Made by a program: the position numbers and the translations under genes. A stretch of 6,123 nt of DNA from an uncultured Oscillospiraceae bacterium (lineage in GTDB: Bacteria > Bacillota > Clostridia > Oscillospirales > Oscillospiraceae): positions 1-6,123 of the forward strand of contig CAJFPI010000107.1 of assembly GCA_904398675.1 (NCBI GenBank). Direction: 5' to 3'. How positions within the stretch are numbered: the first letter of the stretch is position 1; each line of letters opens with the position of its first letter. The notes under the pieces were generated by a model. That model was not told the origin of the DNA, did not search any database, and saw nothing but the letters and a program-made list of their open reading frames with translations. This document shows positions 1-4,624 of the stretch, in pieces.

Positions 1-1
1 C

Positions 2-496
2 GGCTTCCCCATGGGCACCCGCTCCGGCGATGTGGACGCCACCATCCTGGAGTACCTCATGGGCCGGTATGGCTACGACATTAAGGAGATGCTGAACATC
101 CTCAACAAGAAGTCCGGTGTGCTGGGCATCTCCGGCGTCAGCTCCGATTTCCGCGACCTGGACACCGCCGCCAAGGAGGGCAACGAGCGTGCCCGGCTGG
201 CGCTGGATAAGTTCATCTATGAGGTGAAGAAGTTCATCGGCGCCTATACCACCGTGATGGGCGGCGTGGACGCCATCGTCTTTACCGCAGGCATCGGTGA
301 GAACTCCATCGACCTGCGCCGCCAGATCTGCGAGGGCCTGGAGTACATGGGCATCAAGATGGACGCCGAGAAGAACAATACCCGCGGCCAGGAAGTCGAT
401 GTGTCCGCCGCCGACAGCAAGGTGAAGATCTTCATTATCCCCACCAACGAGGAGCTGATGATCGCTATGGACACCGCCTCCCTGTGCGGGAAATAA
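2..496 (+). CDS. ackA: Acetate kinase, C-terminal part (5' end outside window)
   Basis: Acetate kinase interconverts acetyl phosphate + ADP and acetate + ATP in the cytoplasm, the substrate-level ATP step of mixed-acid fermentation, usually paired with phosphotransacetylase. The reading frame enters at base 2 and gives 164 residues of a family that is normally about 400 long, so roughly the last 40% is present. Visible family motifs are PMGTRSGD at the very start (acetate/phosphate-binding arginine region), FTAGIGENS in the middle (nucleotide-binding ASKHA fold), and PTNEEL near the end, which carries the conserved active-site glutamate. The sequence ends in TAA at 494-496, with no sign of frameshift. 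It is followed by two tandem hairpins. Whether pta lies upstream cannot be seen. The identification is secure from the motifs. Confidence 0.97.
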   Translation, partial: GFPMGTRSGDVDATILEYLMGRYGYDIKEMLNILNKKSGVLGISGVSSDFRDLDTAAKEGNERARLALDKFIYEVKKFIGAYTTVMGGVDAIVFTAGIGENSIDLRRQICEGLEYMGIKMDAEKNNTRGQEVDVSAADSKVKIFIIPTNEELMIAMDTASLCGK

Positions 497-517
497 GACG
501 CAGCTATCAGACTTTTT

Positions 518-550
518 CAGCCCTCCGGGTTATCCCCGGAGGGCTGCGTT
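518..550 (+). terminator. Hairpin terminator after ackA (H1)
   Basis: A perfect 12-bp GC-rich stem (518-529 with 535-546) has a 5-base loop TTATC and begins 21 bases after the ackA stop. The T tract after it is short (CGTTTG), so termination may be incomplete. Its 11 inner base pairs recur almost exactly in the hairpin at 751-775. Confidence 0.75.
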
Positions 551-552
551 TG

Positions 553-581
553 TCGAAAAAGGGGCAAAGCCCCTTTTTCGA
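553..581. terminator. 13-bp symmetric hairpin with A5/T5 arms (H2)
   Basis: A perfect 13-bp stem (553-565 with 569-581) closes an AAA loop. The GGGGC/GCCCC core next to the loop is followed by A5 on one side and T5 on the other, so it could terminate transcription on either strand. It lies 6 bases after H1 and may back it up as a tandem terminator, or it may be the edge of a palindromic repeat element. Confidence 0.55.
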
Positions 582-590
582 GCAGGGCTG

Positions 591-641
591 CACGAAATTT
601 CCGCCTCGATTTCTTGGGAAATTGTCGGCAAAAATTTCGTG
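591..641. repeat. Long imperfect hairpin (H3)
   Basis: The arm at 591-600 (CACGAAATTT) is exactly complementary to 632-641. After a 2x2 internal loop, 603-605 pairs with 627-629, and 607-613 pairs with 618-624 (one G-T) around the tetraloop TTGG. Almost the whole 51 bases therefore fold into one rod. There is no T tract, so it is not a terminator. Function unknown. Confidence 0.6.
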
Positions 642-647
642 AGCAGT

Positions 648-680
648 GTCATTTCCCAGGCGCATGTCCTGGGAAATGAC
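648..680. repeat. Perfect 13-bp hairpin (H4)
   Basis: GTCATTTCCCAGG (648-660) is exactly complementary to 668-680, with a 7-base loop CGCATGT. No T run follows. The segment TGGGAAAT of its 3' arm (670-677) also occurs at 615-622 inside H3, so the H4 5' arm has an alternative partner. Confidence 0.65.
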
Positions 681-693
681 GGGATTGCATTTT

Positions 694-719
694 GTTCCGT
701 CATCTCCGGATGACGGAAC
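694..719. repeat. Perfect 11-bp hairpin (H5)
   Basis: GTTCCGTCATC (694-704) is exactly complementary to 709-719 with a TCCG tetraloop. ATGACGG of its 3' arm (710-716) is also present at 676-682 at the foot of H4, giving a competing 7-bp pairing with 697-703. No T run follows, so this is not a classical terminator. Confidence 0.65.
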
Positions 720-750
720 TCTGCGAGGCTTTTCTTTCAACTGCATGTGT

Positions 751-781
751 AGCTCTCCGGGGCTCCCGGAGAGCTGCTTTT
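751..781 (+). terminator. Hairpin terminator before the membrane protein/XRE operon (H6)
   Basis: A perfect 11-bp stem (751-761 with 765-775) with a 3-base loop GCT is followed by GCTTTTA, a reasonable intrinsic terminator for plus-strand transcripts arriving from ackA. It ends just before the -35 box at 786. Its stem equals that of H1 except for one pair: C522-G542 in H1 is T754-A772 here. Confidence 0.7.
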
Positions 782-785
782 ATGC

Positions 786-814
786 TTGACGCCGGATATG
801 ATATGTGGTATATT
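786..814 (+). promoter_or_regulatory. Sigma-A-type promoter of the membrane protein/XRE operon
   Basis: TTGACG (786-791) and TATATT (809-814), each one base from consensus, are separated by exactly 17 bases. The expected transcription start is near 821, leaving a leader of about 35 bases before the ATG at 856. The -10 box lies inside the left arm and gap of a dyad (802-844), which suggests repression at this promoter. Confidence 0.75.
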
Positions 815-844
815 TCTATCATAAAGAGCGATAAATACCACATA
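802..844. promoter_or_regulatory. Dyad overlapping -10 and leader, candidate XRE operator
   Basis: TATGTGGTAT (802-811) is exactly complementary to 835-844, and a nested TATC/GATA pair (817-820, 830-833) lies almost on the same centre. The left arm contains the first half of the -10 box, upstream of the expected transcript start, so the dyad cannot form in the RNA and is better read as a DNA operator. The right arm stops directly against the ribosome site AGGAGG. The obvious candidate ligand is the XRE protein encoded second in the operon; this is inference. Confidence 0.55.
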
Positions 845-855
845 AGGAGGAATCC

Positions 856-1215
856 ATGATGAAACGAAACATCCTCTACGGCTCCCTTGGCTTTCTCTCC
901 CTGCTGGGGCTGATCGGGATTTTCTCAGAGCACCGCAGCTTTCTGTTTTTCTTTGCCTTTGCCGTGGACTTTGAGTACTTTTTCCTCCCCTCAGACGAGA
1001 TGCTGGAGACCTATGTAAACCGGTCCGCTGCCCGGGGCTTTTTTGTCGGCATGCTGGTCTGCGCCGCGGCGGCACTGTTCCAGTTCTTCGCCGGCAGCGA
1101 CGGCCGCGCCGCTCTGGCAGAGGGGTTTGCCTGGGGCTGGGCAGCGGCTGTGGTGGTCTACGCCCTCTCCACCGCCTATTACGGTTTCCGGGAGAGATGG
1201 GGGACGCTGGCATGA
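856..1215 (+). CDS. Small polytopic membrane protein, DUF3796-like
   Basis: A 119-residue hydrophobic protein of unknown function. Hydrophobic stretches at about residues 8-24, 27-43, 62-79 and 90-108 suggest four membrane helices, with a short polar loop (PSDEMLETYVNRSAARG) between helices 2 and 3. The N-terminal GFLSLLGLIG pattern, the aromatic-rich second helix, the D-E-M loop and the position directly before a short XRE regulator resemble the DUF3796 family of Bacillota; this is recognition by eye and not certain. AAGGAGG at 844-850 is followed 5 bases later by ATG 856 and 8 bases later by a second in-frame ATG at 859, so the true start could be either. The end overlaps the regulator gene by four bases (ATGA at 1212-1215), implying translational coupling. 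Family members are often guessed to be linked to their neighbouring regulator, but no function is established that I can name. Confidence 0.8.
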   Translation: MMKRNILYGSLGFLSLLGLIGIFSEHRSFLFFFAFAVDFEYFFLPSDEMLETYVNRSAARGFFVGMLVCAAAALFQFFAGSDGRAALAEGFAWGWAAAVVVYALSTAYYGFRERWGTLA

Positions 1216-1415
1216 TCCGCAACCGCATCCGGGAATTTCGGGCCAGATACGACATGAAACAGGAGGAGCTGGCCCGTCTGGTGGGCGTCCGCCGGGAGAC
1301 CATCGGCAATCTGGAGAAGGGGCGCTACAACCCCTCCCTGGTTCTGGCCTGGCACATTGCCGCCGTGTTTCACGTCCCCATCGAGGAGATCTTTACCGTG
1401 GAGGATGACGCCTAG
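1212..1415 (+). CDS. XRE/Cro-family helix-turn-helix regulator (67 aa)
   Basis: A minimal DNA-binding repressor made almost only of one HTH_3 domain. The helix-turn-helix spans about residues 17-36: QEELARLV, turn at GV, then the recognition helix RRETIGNLEKG, followed by the conserved YNPSL and a final helix ending in PIEEIF. This is the common short XRE type that binds as a dimer. The chosen start is ATG 1212, which overlaps the stop of the upstream gene and is preceded by GGGGA at 1199-1203; an in-frame ATG at 1197 would add MGDAG but is placed deeper in the neighbour and does not match the family, which begins just before the R-I-R-E-F-R helix. It probably represses its own operon through the dyad at 802-844 and may be antagonised by, or act on, the membrane partner; both are inference. 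Confidence 0.92.
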   Translation: MIRNRIREFRARYDMKQEELARLVGVRRETIGNLEKGRYNPSLVLAWHIAAVFHVPIEEIFTVEDDA

Positions 1416-1433
1416 TTAAAATTCACAAAAATT

Positions 1434-1457
1434 GTTCTGTTCCGCAGGAACTTTTCC
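1434..1457 (+). terminator. Weak hairpin and T-rich tract after the XRE gene
   Basis: GTTCTG (1434-1439) can pair with 1445-1451 with a single bulged G, or GTTCC/GGAAC (1439-1443/1447-1451) with a 3-base loop; TTTTCCTTTTCC follows. The stem is short, so this is at best a weak terminator, and transcription could continue into the gene at 1518. Confidence 0.3.
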
Positions 1458-1517
1458 TTTTCCGGGCCGTCTACTAAGATAGAAAGCAGTCAGCCGCTCC
1501 CCGGAAAGGAGGCCCCG

Positions 1518-1745
1518 ATGGTACAGCTTGCCGTTCTCCCCCTGGCGCTTTATCTCCCACTGCTGCTGGTCAGTGTCCTCACCGCTCCCATTTCCATGGG
1601 TCTTTTTGTCCGCAGTCTGGTCCGACGGCACCCGCAGGCGCTGTGGTCCATGACGGCCCTGTTCTGCATCTGCCTGACCGTGCTGCTCCTCAGCGGCGCG
1701 ATTGCGGCGAGGGAGTGGATTCCGCTCACGCTGATCCCAATTTAA
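1518..1745 (+). CDS. Small two-helix membrane protein of unknown function
   Basis: A 75-residue hypothetical protein I do not recognise. Two hydrophobic segments, about residues 4-28 and 43-62, flank a basic loop (RSLVRRHPQ) that should face the cytoplasm, putting both ends outside; the tail contains AAREWIPLTLIPI. Support for it being a real gene comes from a strong ribosome site AAAGGAGG (1505-1512) five bases before the ATG, from its full-length hydrophobic composition, and from a strong terminator starting 12 bases after its stop. The 102-base gap from the XRE stop may hold a weak promoter (TAAGAT at 1475-1480 is the only -10-like match, with a poor -35), so it may be a separate unit or the last gene of the XRE operon. 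Confidence 0.7.
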   Translation: MVQLAVLPLALYLPLLLVSVLTAPISMGLFVRSLVRRHPQALWSMTALFCICLTVLLLSGAIAAREWIPLTLIPI

Positions 1746-1756
1746 AATGAACGTAA

Positions 1757-1790
1757 AAAGGGGCGTCCGTCAGTTGACGGACGCCCCTTT
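1757..1790. terminator. Bidirectional terminator between convergent genes
   Basis: A 16-bp perfect inverted repeat, AAAGGGGCGTCCGTCA (1757-1772) with 1775-1790, separated by two bases (in practice a four-base loop AGTT). A-rich bases lead in (A5 at 1755-1759) and T3 closes. It lies between the stop of the small membrane protein (1745) and the stop of the minus-strand zinc-ribbon gene (1817), so it can end transcripts from both sides. Confidence 0.88.
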
Positions 1791-1816
1791 GATCTACATG
1801 CAGTGAAATTGGGCAA

Positions 1817-2095
1817 TCAGGCCTCGCCGCGCATCTTGGCAAAGCACTCGCTGCAGTACACGGGCCGGTCGCTCTTGGGCTCGAAGGGGACCCGGGCCTC
1901 GCCGCCGCAGGCAGCGCACACAGCGGTGAAATACTCCCGGGGACCGCGGGCAGCGTTCTTCCGGGCATCGCGGCAAGCCTTGCAGCGCTGGGGCTCGTTC
2001 TGGAAACCGCGCTCTGCATAGAACTCCTGCTCACCGGCGGTAAACACGAACTCCTGGCCACACTCTTTGCACACTAAAGTCTTGTCTTCGTACAT
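1817..2095 (-). CDS. Double zinc-ribbon protein (zf-trcl plus CxxC-x17-CxxC domain)
   Basis: A 92-residue protein with eight cysteines in four CxxC pairs. C9/C12 and C38/C41 are 25 residues apart and enclose FVFTAGEQEFYAERGF, the hallmark of the 'probable zinc-ribbon' (zf-trcl) domain; C60/C63 and C81/C84 are exactly 17 residues apart, matching the CxxC-x17-CxxC domain. Two zinc ions are expected. The biological role of this family is not known; nucleic-acid or protein binding is a guess. The frame stays open for 25 more codons upstream, but those overlap the end of the sigma-factor gene; ATG at 2095 is chosen because AGAGAGGG lies about 8 bases before it and because the domain starts nine residues later. 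It follows sigH on the same strand with a 71-base gap, where an AT-rich TATATT (2129-2124) could be a weak promoter. Confidence 0.9.
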   Translation of the reverse strand: MYEDKTLVCKECGQEFVFTAGEQEFYAERGFQNEPQRCKACRDARKNAARGPREYFTAVCAACGGEARVPFEPKSDRPVYCSECFAKMRGEA

Positions 2096-2166
2096 GTCTT
2101 TACCCTCTCTTTGCTTAGACAAAAATATATTGCGGTCAGCTCTCACGCTGATAACGCCTGCTGGAT

Positions 2167-2781
2167 TCACCGGGCGGCGGCCTTCCTTCGGATGCGCTGC
2201 ACGGCGTTTTCCACCGACTTGGGCGGCTTATGGAGAACCTCGGCAATCTCGCCGCAGGTCATCCCGTCCAAGTACAGGGACAGCACTCTCCTCTCCAATG
2301 AGGAGAGCTGCTGGTTGATTCTGACGAAGTCACGCTCCCTGTTCTCCCGGAGGATCATCAATTCCTCTGGATTGAGGCTGGGCGCATGTCCGGATACCGT
2401 TGCGTAGGAGCTGCTGTCAAAGAAAGGGGTTTCAATGGAAATCGACTGATTCAGCGGGCTGTGCTTTTCGCGGGCCGCAGCCCGCAGCGCGGAAAACATG
2501 CGATTTCTGATGCATACCTCAGCAAAGGTGCGGAAACTGGTTTCTTTGGAGCCGTCGAACTCCCGGACAGCCTTCATGAGTCCCATCATCCCCTCCTGGA
2601 TCAGGTCGTCACTGTCGCCGCCGGCAAGGAAGTAGGGGCGGGTGATGGCCCGGACCAATCGGTGGTAGCGGCGGACCAGCGCGTCCTCCGCCTCCCGGTC
2701 ACCGGCGGCGGCCATGGAACACAGGACTTCGTCCGCAATCCCCGCAAAAGGGATCTGTGCGTCCGTATCATAAAAAACCAT
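2167..2781 (-). CDS. sigH: RNA polymerase sigma factor SigH (Spo0H-type, sigma-30)
   Basis: An alternative sigma-70-family factor; in Bacillus and clostridia SigH directs stationary-phase and early sporulation genes. From ATG 2781 the protein has 204 residues (B. subtilis SigH 218). Region 2 shows YHRLVRAITRPYFLAGGD followed by DDLIQEGMMGL (about residues 58-68), FRTFAEVCIRNRM, and the SigH-specific LNPEE before region 4; region 4.2 is the C-terminal helix-turn-helix (YLDGMTCGEIAEVLHKPPKS, then VENAVQRIRRK). These match my memory of B. subtilis SigH closely. The frame stays open to a TTG at 2829, but that codon lies upstream of the promoter's -35 box, so ATG 2781 is preferred. No ribosome-binding site precedes it, and it begins 6 bases after the -10 box, as a leaderless message would. 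Upstream readthrough from glmM is also possible. Confidence 0.93.
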   Translation of the reverse strand: MVFYDTDAQIPFAGIADEVLCSMAAAGDREAEDALVRRYHRLVRAITRPYFLAGGDSDDLIQEGMMGLMKAVREFDGSKETSFRTFAEVCIRNRMFSALRAAAREKHSPLNQSISIETPFFDSSSYATVSGHAPSLNPEELMILRENRERDFVRINQQLSSLERRVLSLYLDGMTCGEIAEVLHKPPKSVENAVQRIRRKAAAR

Positions 2782-2787
2782 ATATTG

Positions 2788-2817
2788 ATTATACCTAATA
2801 TGAAATTGATTTGTCAA
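2788..2817 (-). promoter_or_regulatory. Near-consensus sigma-A promoter of sigH
   Basis: On the minus strand TTGACA (2817-2812) and TATAAT (2793-2788), both perfect consensus, are 18 bases apart. A second TTGACA sits 12 bases farther upstream (2829-2824) without a matching -10. AATCAAT occurs twice, 21 bases apart (2811-2805 and 2790-2784), bracketing the spacer and -10. Transcription should begin near 2781, the A of the sigH start codon. Confidence 0.85.
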
Positions 2818-2848
2818 GGATAATGTCAAAATTTTTTCGAAAACTTTG

Positions 2849-4204
2849 TCATATTTTGATAGTTTTCACCAATTCCGCCAAACGCTCGGCGCAGGACTGG
2901 GCGATCTCCGTTGTTTTTGCCTCCACCATGACCCGGATAAGAGGCTCGGTGCCGGAGGCGCGGACCAGGACGCGCCCCTCGCCCGCCATGGCCTCCTCCT
3001 CCCGCTGGCAGGCCGCCAGCAGGCCAGGATCCGCCATCACCGTCTCCTTCAGCCCCGGCTCGTTGGGGAGCGTCACATTCACCAGCACCTGGGGATACTG
3101 GGGGCAGATGCCCGCCAGCTCGCTGGCCTTTTTCCCGCTGCGCCGCAGAATCTGCAGAAACTGCAGGGCGGTCAGCTGCCCGTCGCCGGTGGTGGCGTAG
3201 TCGGTGAAGATCATGTGGCCGGACTGCTCGCCGCCGATGCGGTAGCCGTGCTCCAGCATCTTCTCCAGCACGTTCCGGTCCCCCACGGGGGTGCACACCA
3301 GGCGGATGCCGTTTTTGTTGCAGAACTCATGGAGCCCCAGGTTGCTCATCACCGTCCCCACAATGGTCCGTCCGGTGAGGGTCCCCTGGTCCTTCATGTC
3401 CTTGCCGCAGACAGCCATGATCTTGTCGCCGTCAATGACATTCCCCTTCTCGTCCACCATCAGGCAGCGGTCGGCGTCCCCGTCGAAGGCCACGCCCAGG
3501 TCATATTCCCCGGCGGTGACCATAGCGGCCAGGCTCTTGAGGTGGGTAGATCCGCATTTGTCGTTGATATTCACGCCATTGGGCTTGCGGTGGATGAAGT
3601 CCGCCTCCAGGGCAAAGTGGGCGAAGAGGTCCGGGGCCGTGGCCGCGGCGGCGCCGTTGGCACAGTCCACCAGGATCCGCAGGCCCCCCAGGTCGTCCTC
3701 CACGGTGCCGGCCAAATACTTGATATACTCGTACTTCAGCTTTTTCATGCCGTGGATGCGCTTGCCGATGTCCGCGCCCTTGGCGGTGGCCATCTCCCCG
3801 TCTGAGAGGATCTTGGCCTCCACCCGCTCCTCCAGCGCGTCGGAGAGCTTATAGCCCTGGCCGTTAAAGACCTTGATGCCGTTGTGCTCGAAGGGGTTGT
3901 GGCTGGCGGAGATCACGACGCCCGCATCCGCCTCCACCTGGACGGTGAGATAGGCCACCGCCGGGGTGGGGATGGTGCCCAGCGGCATCACGTCGCCCCC
4001 GGCGGAGCAGATACCGGCAATCAGCGCCCCCTCCAGCATATCCGAGGAGATGCGGGTATCCATGCCGATGGTGATGAGGGGCTTTTCCCCCTTCTCCTCA
4101 AAAAGGACGTGGGTCACCGCCTGCCCCACCCGAAAGGCCAGCTCCGCTGTCAGATTTTCCCCGACGATCCCGCGGATGCCGTCGGTCCCAAATAGCTTTC
4201 CCAT
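2849..4204 (-). CDS. glmM: Phosphoglucosamine mutase
   Basis: Converts glucosamine-6-phosphate to glucosamine-1-phosphate, the second step toward UDP-GlcNAc for peptidoglycan. The 451-residue length is usual for the family. Alpha-D-phosphohexomutase signatures stand in order: FGTDGIRG near the N-terminus, the catalytic phosphoserine loop SASHNP (phosphorylated Ser at about 101), the Mg-binding loop DGDADR with Asp 241/243/245, the sugar-binding GEQSGH, and the phosphate-binding RASGTEP (about 415-421). These positions coincide with those of E. coli GlmM, so the enzyme should be active. The start is ambiguous: ATG 4204 fits the family (MGKLFGTDG), whereas an in-frame TTG at 4210 is better placed behind the ribosome site GAGGTG (4221-4216). 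It lies 18 bases after the SdpI-family gene and is probably its operon partner. No terminator-like stem follows; sigH begins 67 bases on. Confidence 0.97.
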   Translation of the reverse strand: MGKLFGTDGIRGIVGENLTAELAFRVGQAVTHVLFEEKGEKPLITIGMDTRISSDMLEGALIAGICSAGGDVMPLGTIPTPAVAYLTVQVEADAGVVISASHNPFEHNGIKVFNGQGYKLSDALEERVEAKILSDGEMATAKGADIGKRIHGMKKLKYEYIKYLAGTVEDDLGGLRILVDCANGAAAATAPDLFAHFALEADFIHRKPNGVNINDKCGSTHLKSLAAMVTAGEYDLGVAFDGDADRCLMVDEKGNVIDGDKIMAVCGKDMKDQGTLTGRTIVGTVMSNLGLHEFCNKNGIRLVCTPVGDRNVLEKMLEHGYRIGGEQSGHMIFTDYATTGDGQLTALQFLQILRRSGKKASELAGICPQYPQVLVNVTLPNEPGLKETVMADPGLLAACQREEEAMAGEGRVLVRASGTEPLIRVMVEAKTTEIAQSCAERLAELVKTIKI

Positions 4205-4215
4205 AATCAATGAAA

Positions 4216-4221
4216 CACCTC
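4216..4221 (-). promoter_or_regulatory. Ribosome-binding site of glmM
   Basis: GAGGTG on the minus strand lies directly after the stop codon of the SdpI-family gene. It is 5 bases before TTG 4210 and 11 bases before ATG 4204, so it favours the TTG by spacing although codon preference and family alignment favour the ATG. Confidence 0.55.
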
Positions 4222-4222
4222 G

Positions 4223-4624
4223 TTACAGATTGTTGTTATCCATTTCTTTGGTTATTCTATGCCCATCCCGGTCAAAATTGCGCTTGAGCGCCCCCTCCAC
4301 CGGGAGAATCGTCACCAGCAGCAGCACACACTGGATCAGGAGGATCGTACCGCTCCAGGTGGAGAGCAGCTCCCTGTTCCAGCGGAGGACGGCAATCTCC
4401 AGCCCCAGGCAGAGGAGCCCCACAACGGCGCCGCAGCCCAGCCACAGCCTGCCGCAGACACGGTGGGCAAAGTCCCAGGCCTCCTGGCTGGACATGGAGC
4501 GCTGGGTGCGGTAGCCGTAAAAGCCGTTGACCCTTTTGGGCGGGCGCTTGAGAAACACCACGCCGACGACGATCATCACCGCCGGGATCAACAGCAGCAT
4601 CCCCATTTCAATCCAATCGTTCAT
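4223..4624 (-). CDS. SdpI/YhfL-family membrane protein
   Basis: A 133-residue membrane protein with three predicted helices (about 7-25, 61-80 and 91-108). Between the first and second lies NGFYGYRTQRSMSSQEAW followed by DFAHRVCG, the characteristic GYRT-x2-SM-x-S-x2-W-x2-A signature of the SdpI/YhfL family. The best-known member, SdpI of Bacillus, protects the cell against the SdpC toxin, but most short single-domain relatives have no proven role, and no sdpC-like toxin gene is visible here, so immunity should not be assumed. The start ATG 4624 overlaps the stop of the ATPase gene by four bases (ATGA), with AGGAGG about 8 bases upstream inside that gene. Tight coupling with the ATPase and glmM indicates co-transcription. 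The C-terminal tail is polar (MDNNNL). Confidence 0.85.
   Translation of the reverse strand: MNDWIEMGMLLLIPAVMIVVGVVFLKRPPKRVNGFYGYRTQRSMSSQEAWDFAHRVCGRLWLGCGAVVGLLCLGLEIAVLRWNRELLSTWSGTILLIQCVLLLVTILPVEGALKRNFDRDGHRITKEMDNNNL

Larger units (their letters stand above)
497..855. other. Gene-free intergenic region dense in inverted repeats
   Basis: These 359 bases separate ackA from the next operon and I find no convincing gene. Six hairpin-forming inverted repeats follow one another: 518-546, 553-581, 591-641, 648-680, 694-719 and 751-775, with gaps of 6-31 bases. The last 70 bases hold the promoter and dyad of the downstream operon. A minus-strand open frame of 79 codons (507-746) crosses the block but resembles nothing and is imposed by the palindromes. 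What the middle block (about 550-745) is remains unknown: a dispersed palindromic repeat, a structured RNA, or a 3' UTR stability element are all possible. Confidence 0.8.

Noticed and set aside
549..559. Exact Spo0A-box match TTTGTCGAAAA after ackA
   Set aside because: It forms the base of hairpin H2 and lies about 235 bases upstream of the nearest promoter, so its sequence is explained by the stem; a regulatory role is unlikely without binding data.
507..746. Minus-strand open frame of 79 codons through the hairpin block, with GGAGAG six bases before its ATG
   Set aside because: It consists almost entirely of the palindromic arms, shows no domain or membrane pattern, and its 'ribosome site' is part of the H6 stem. 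If the block proves to be a dispersed repeat, such frames would be annotated repeatedly but remain spurious.
518..775. CRISPR array
   Set aside because: The inverted repeats differ from one another in sequence and length, with no constant repeat or regular spacer.
737..1309. 190-codon minus-strand open frame opposite the membrane protein/XRE operon
   Set aside because: Arg/Ser/Pro-rich low-complexity translation typical of an antisense frame in GC-rich DNA; the plus-strand pair has promoter, ribosome sites and overlapping start/stop.
2782..2829. Extending sigH upstream to TTG 2829
   Set aside because: That codon lies at or before the -35 region of the gene's own near-perfect promoter and would not be in the transcript; the added residues have no counterpart in SigH.
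2846..3805. 319-codon plus-strand open frame opposite glmM
   Set aside because: It is the antisense shadow of a well-conserved enzyme with all catalytic motifs; long antisense frames are common in GC-rich genes, and it has no plausible ribosome site or protein features.
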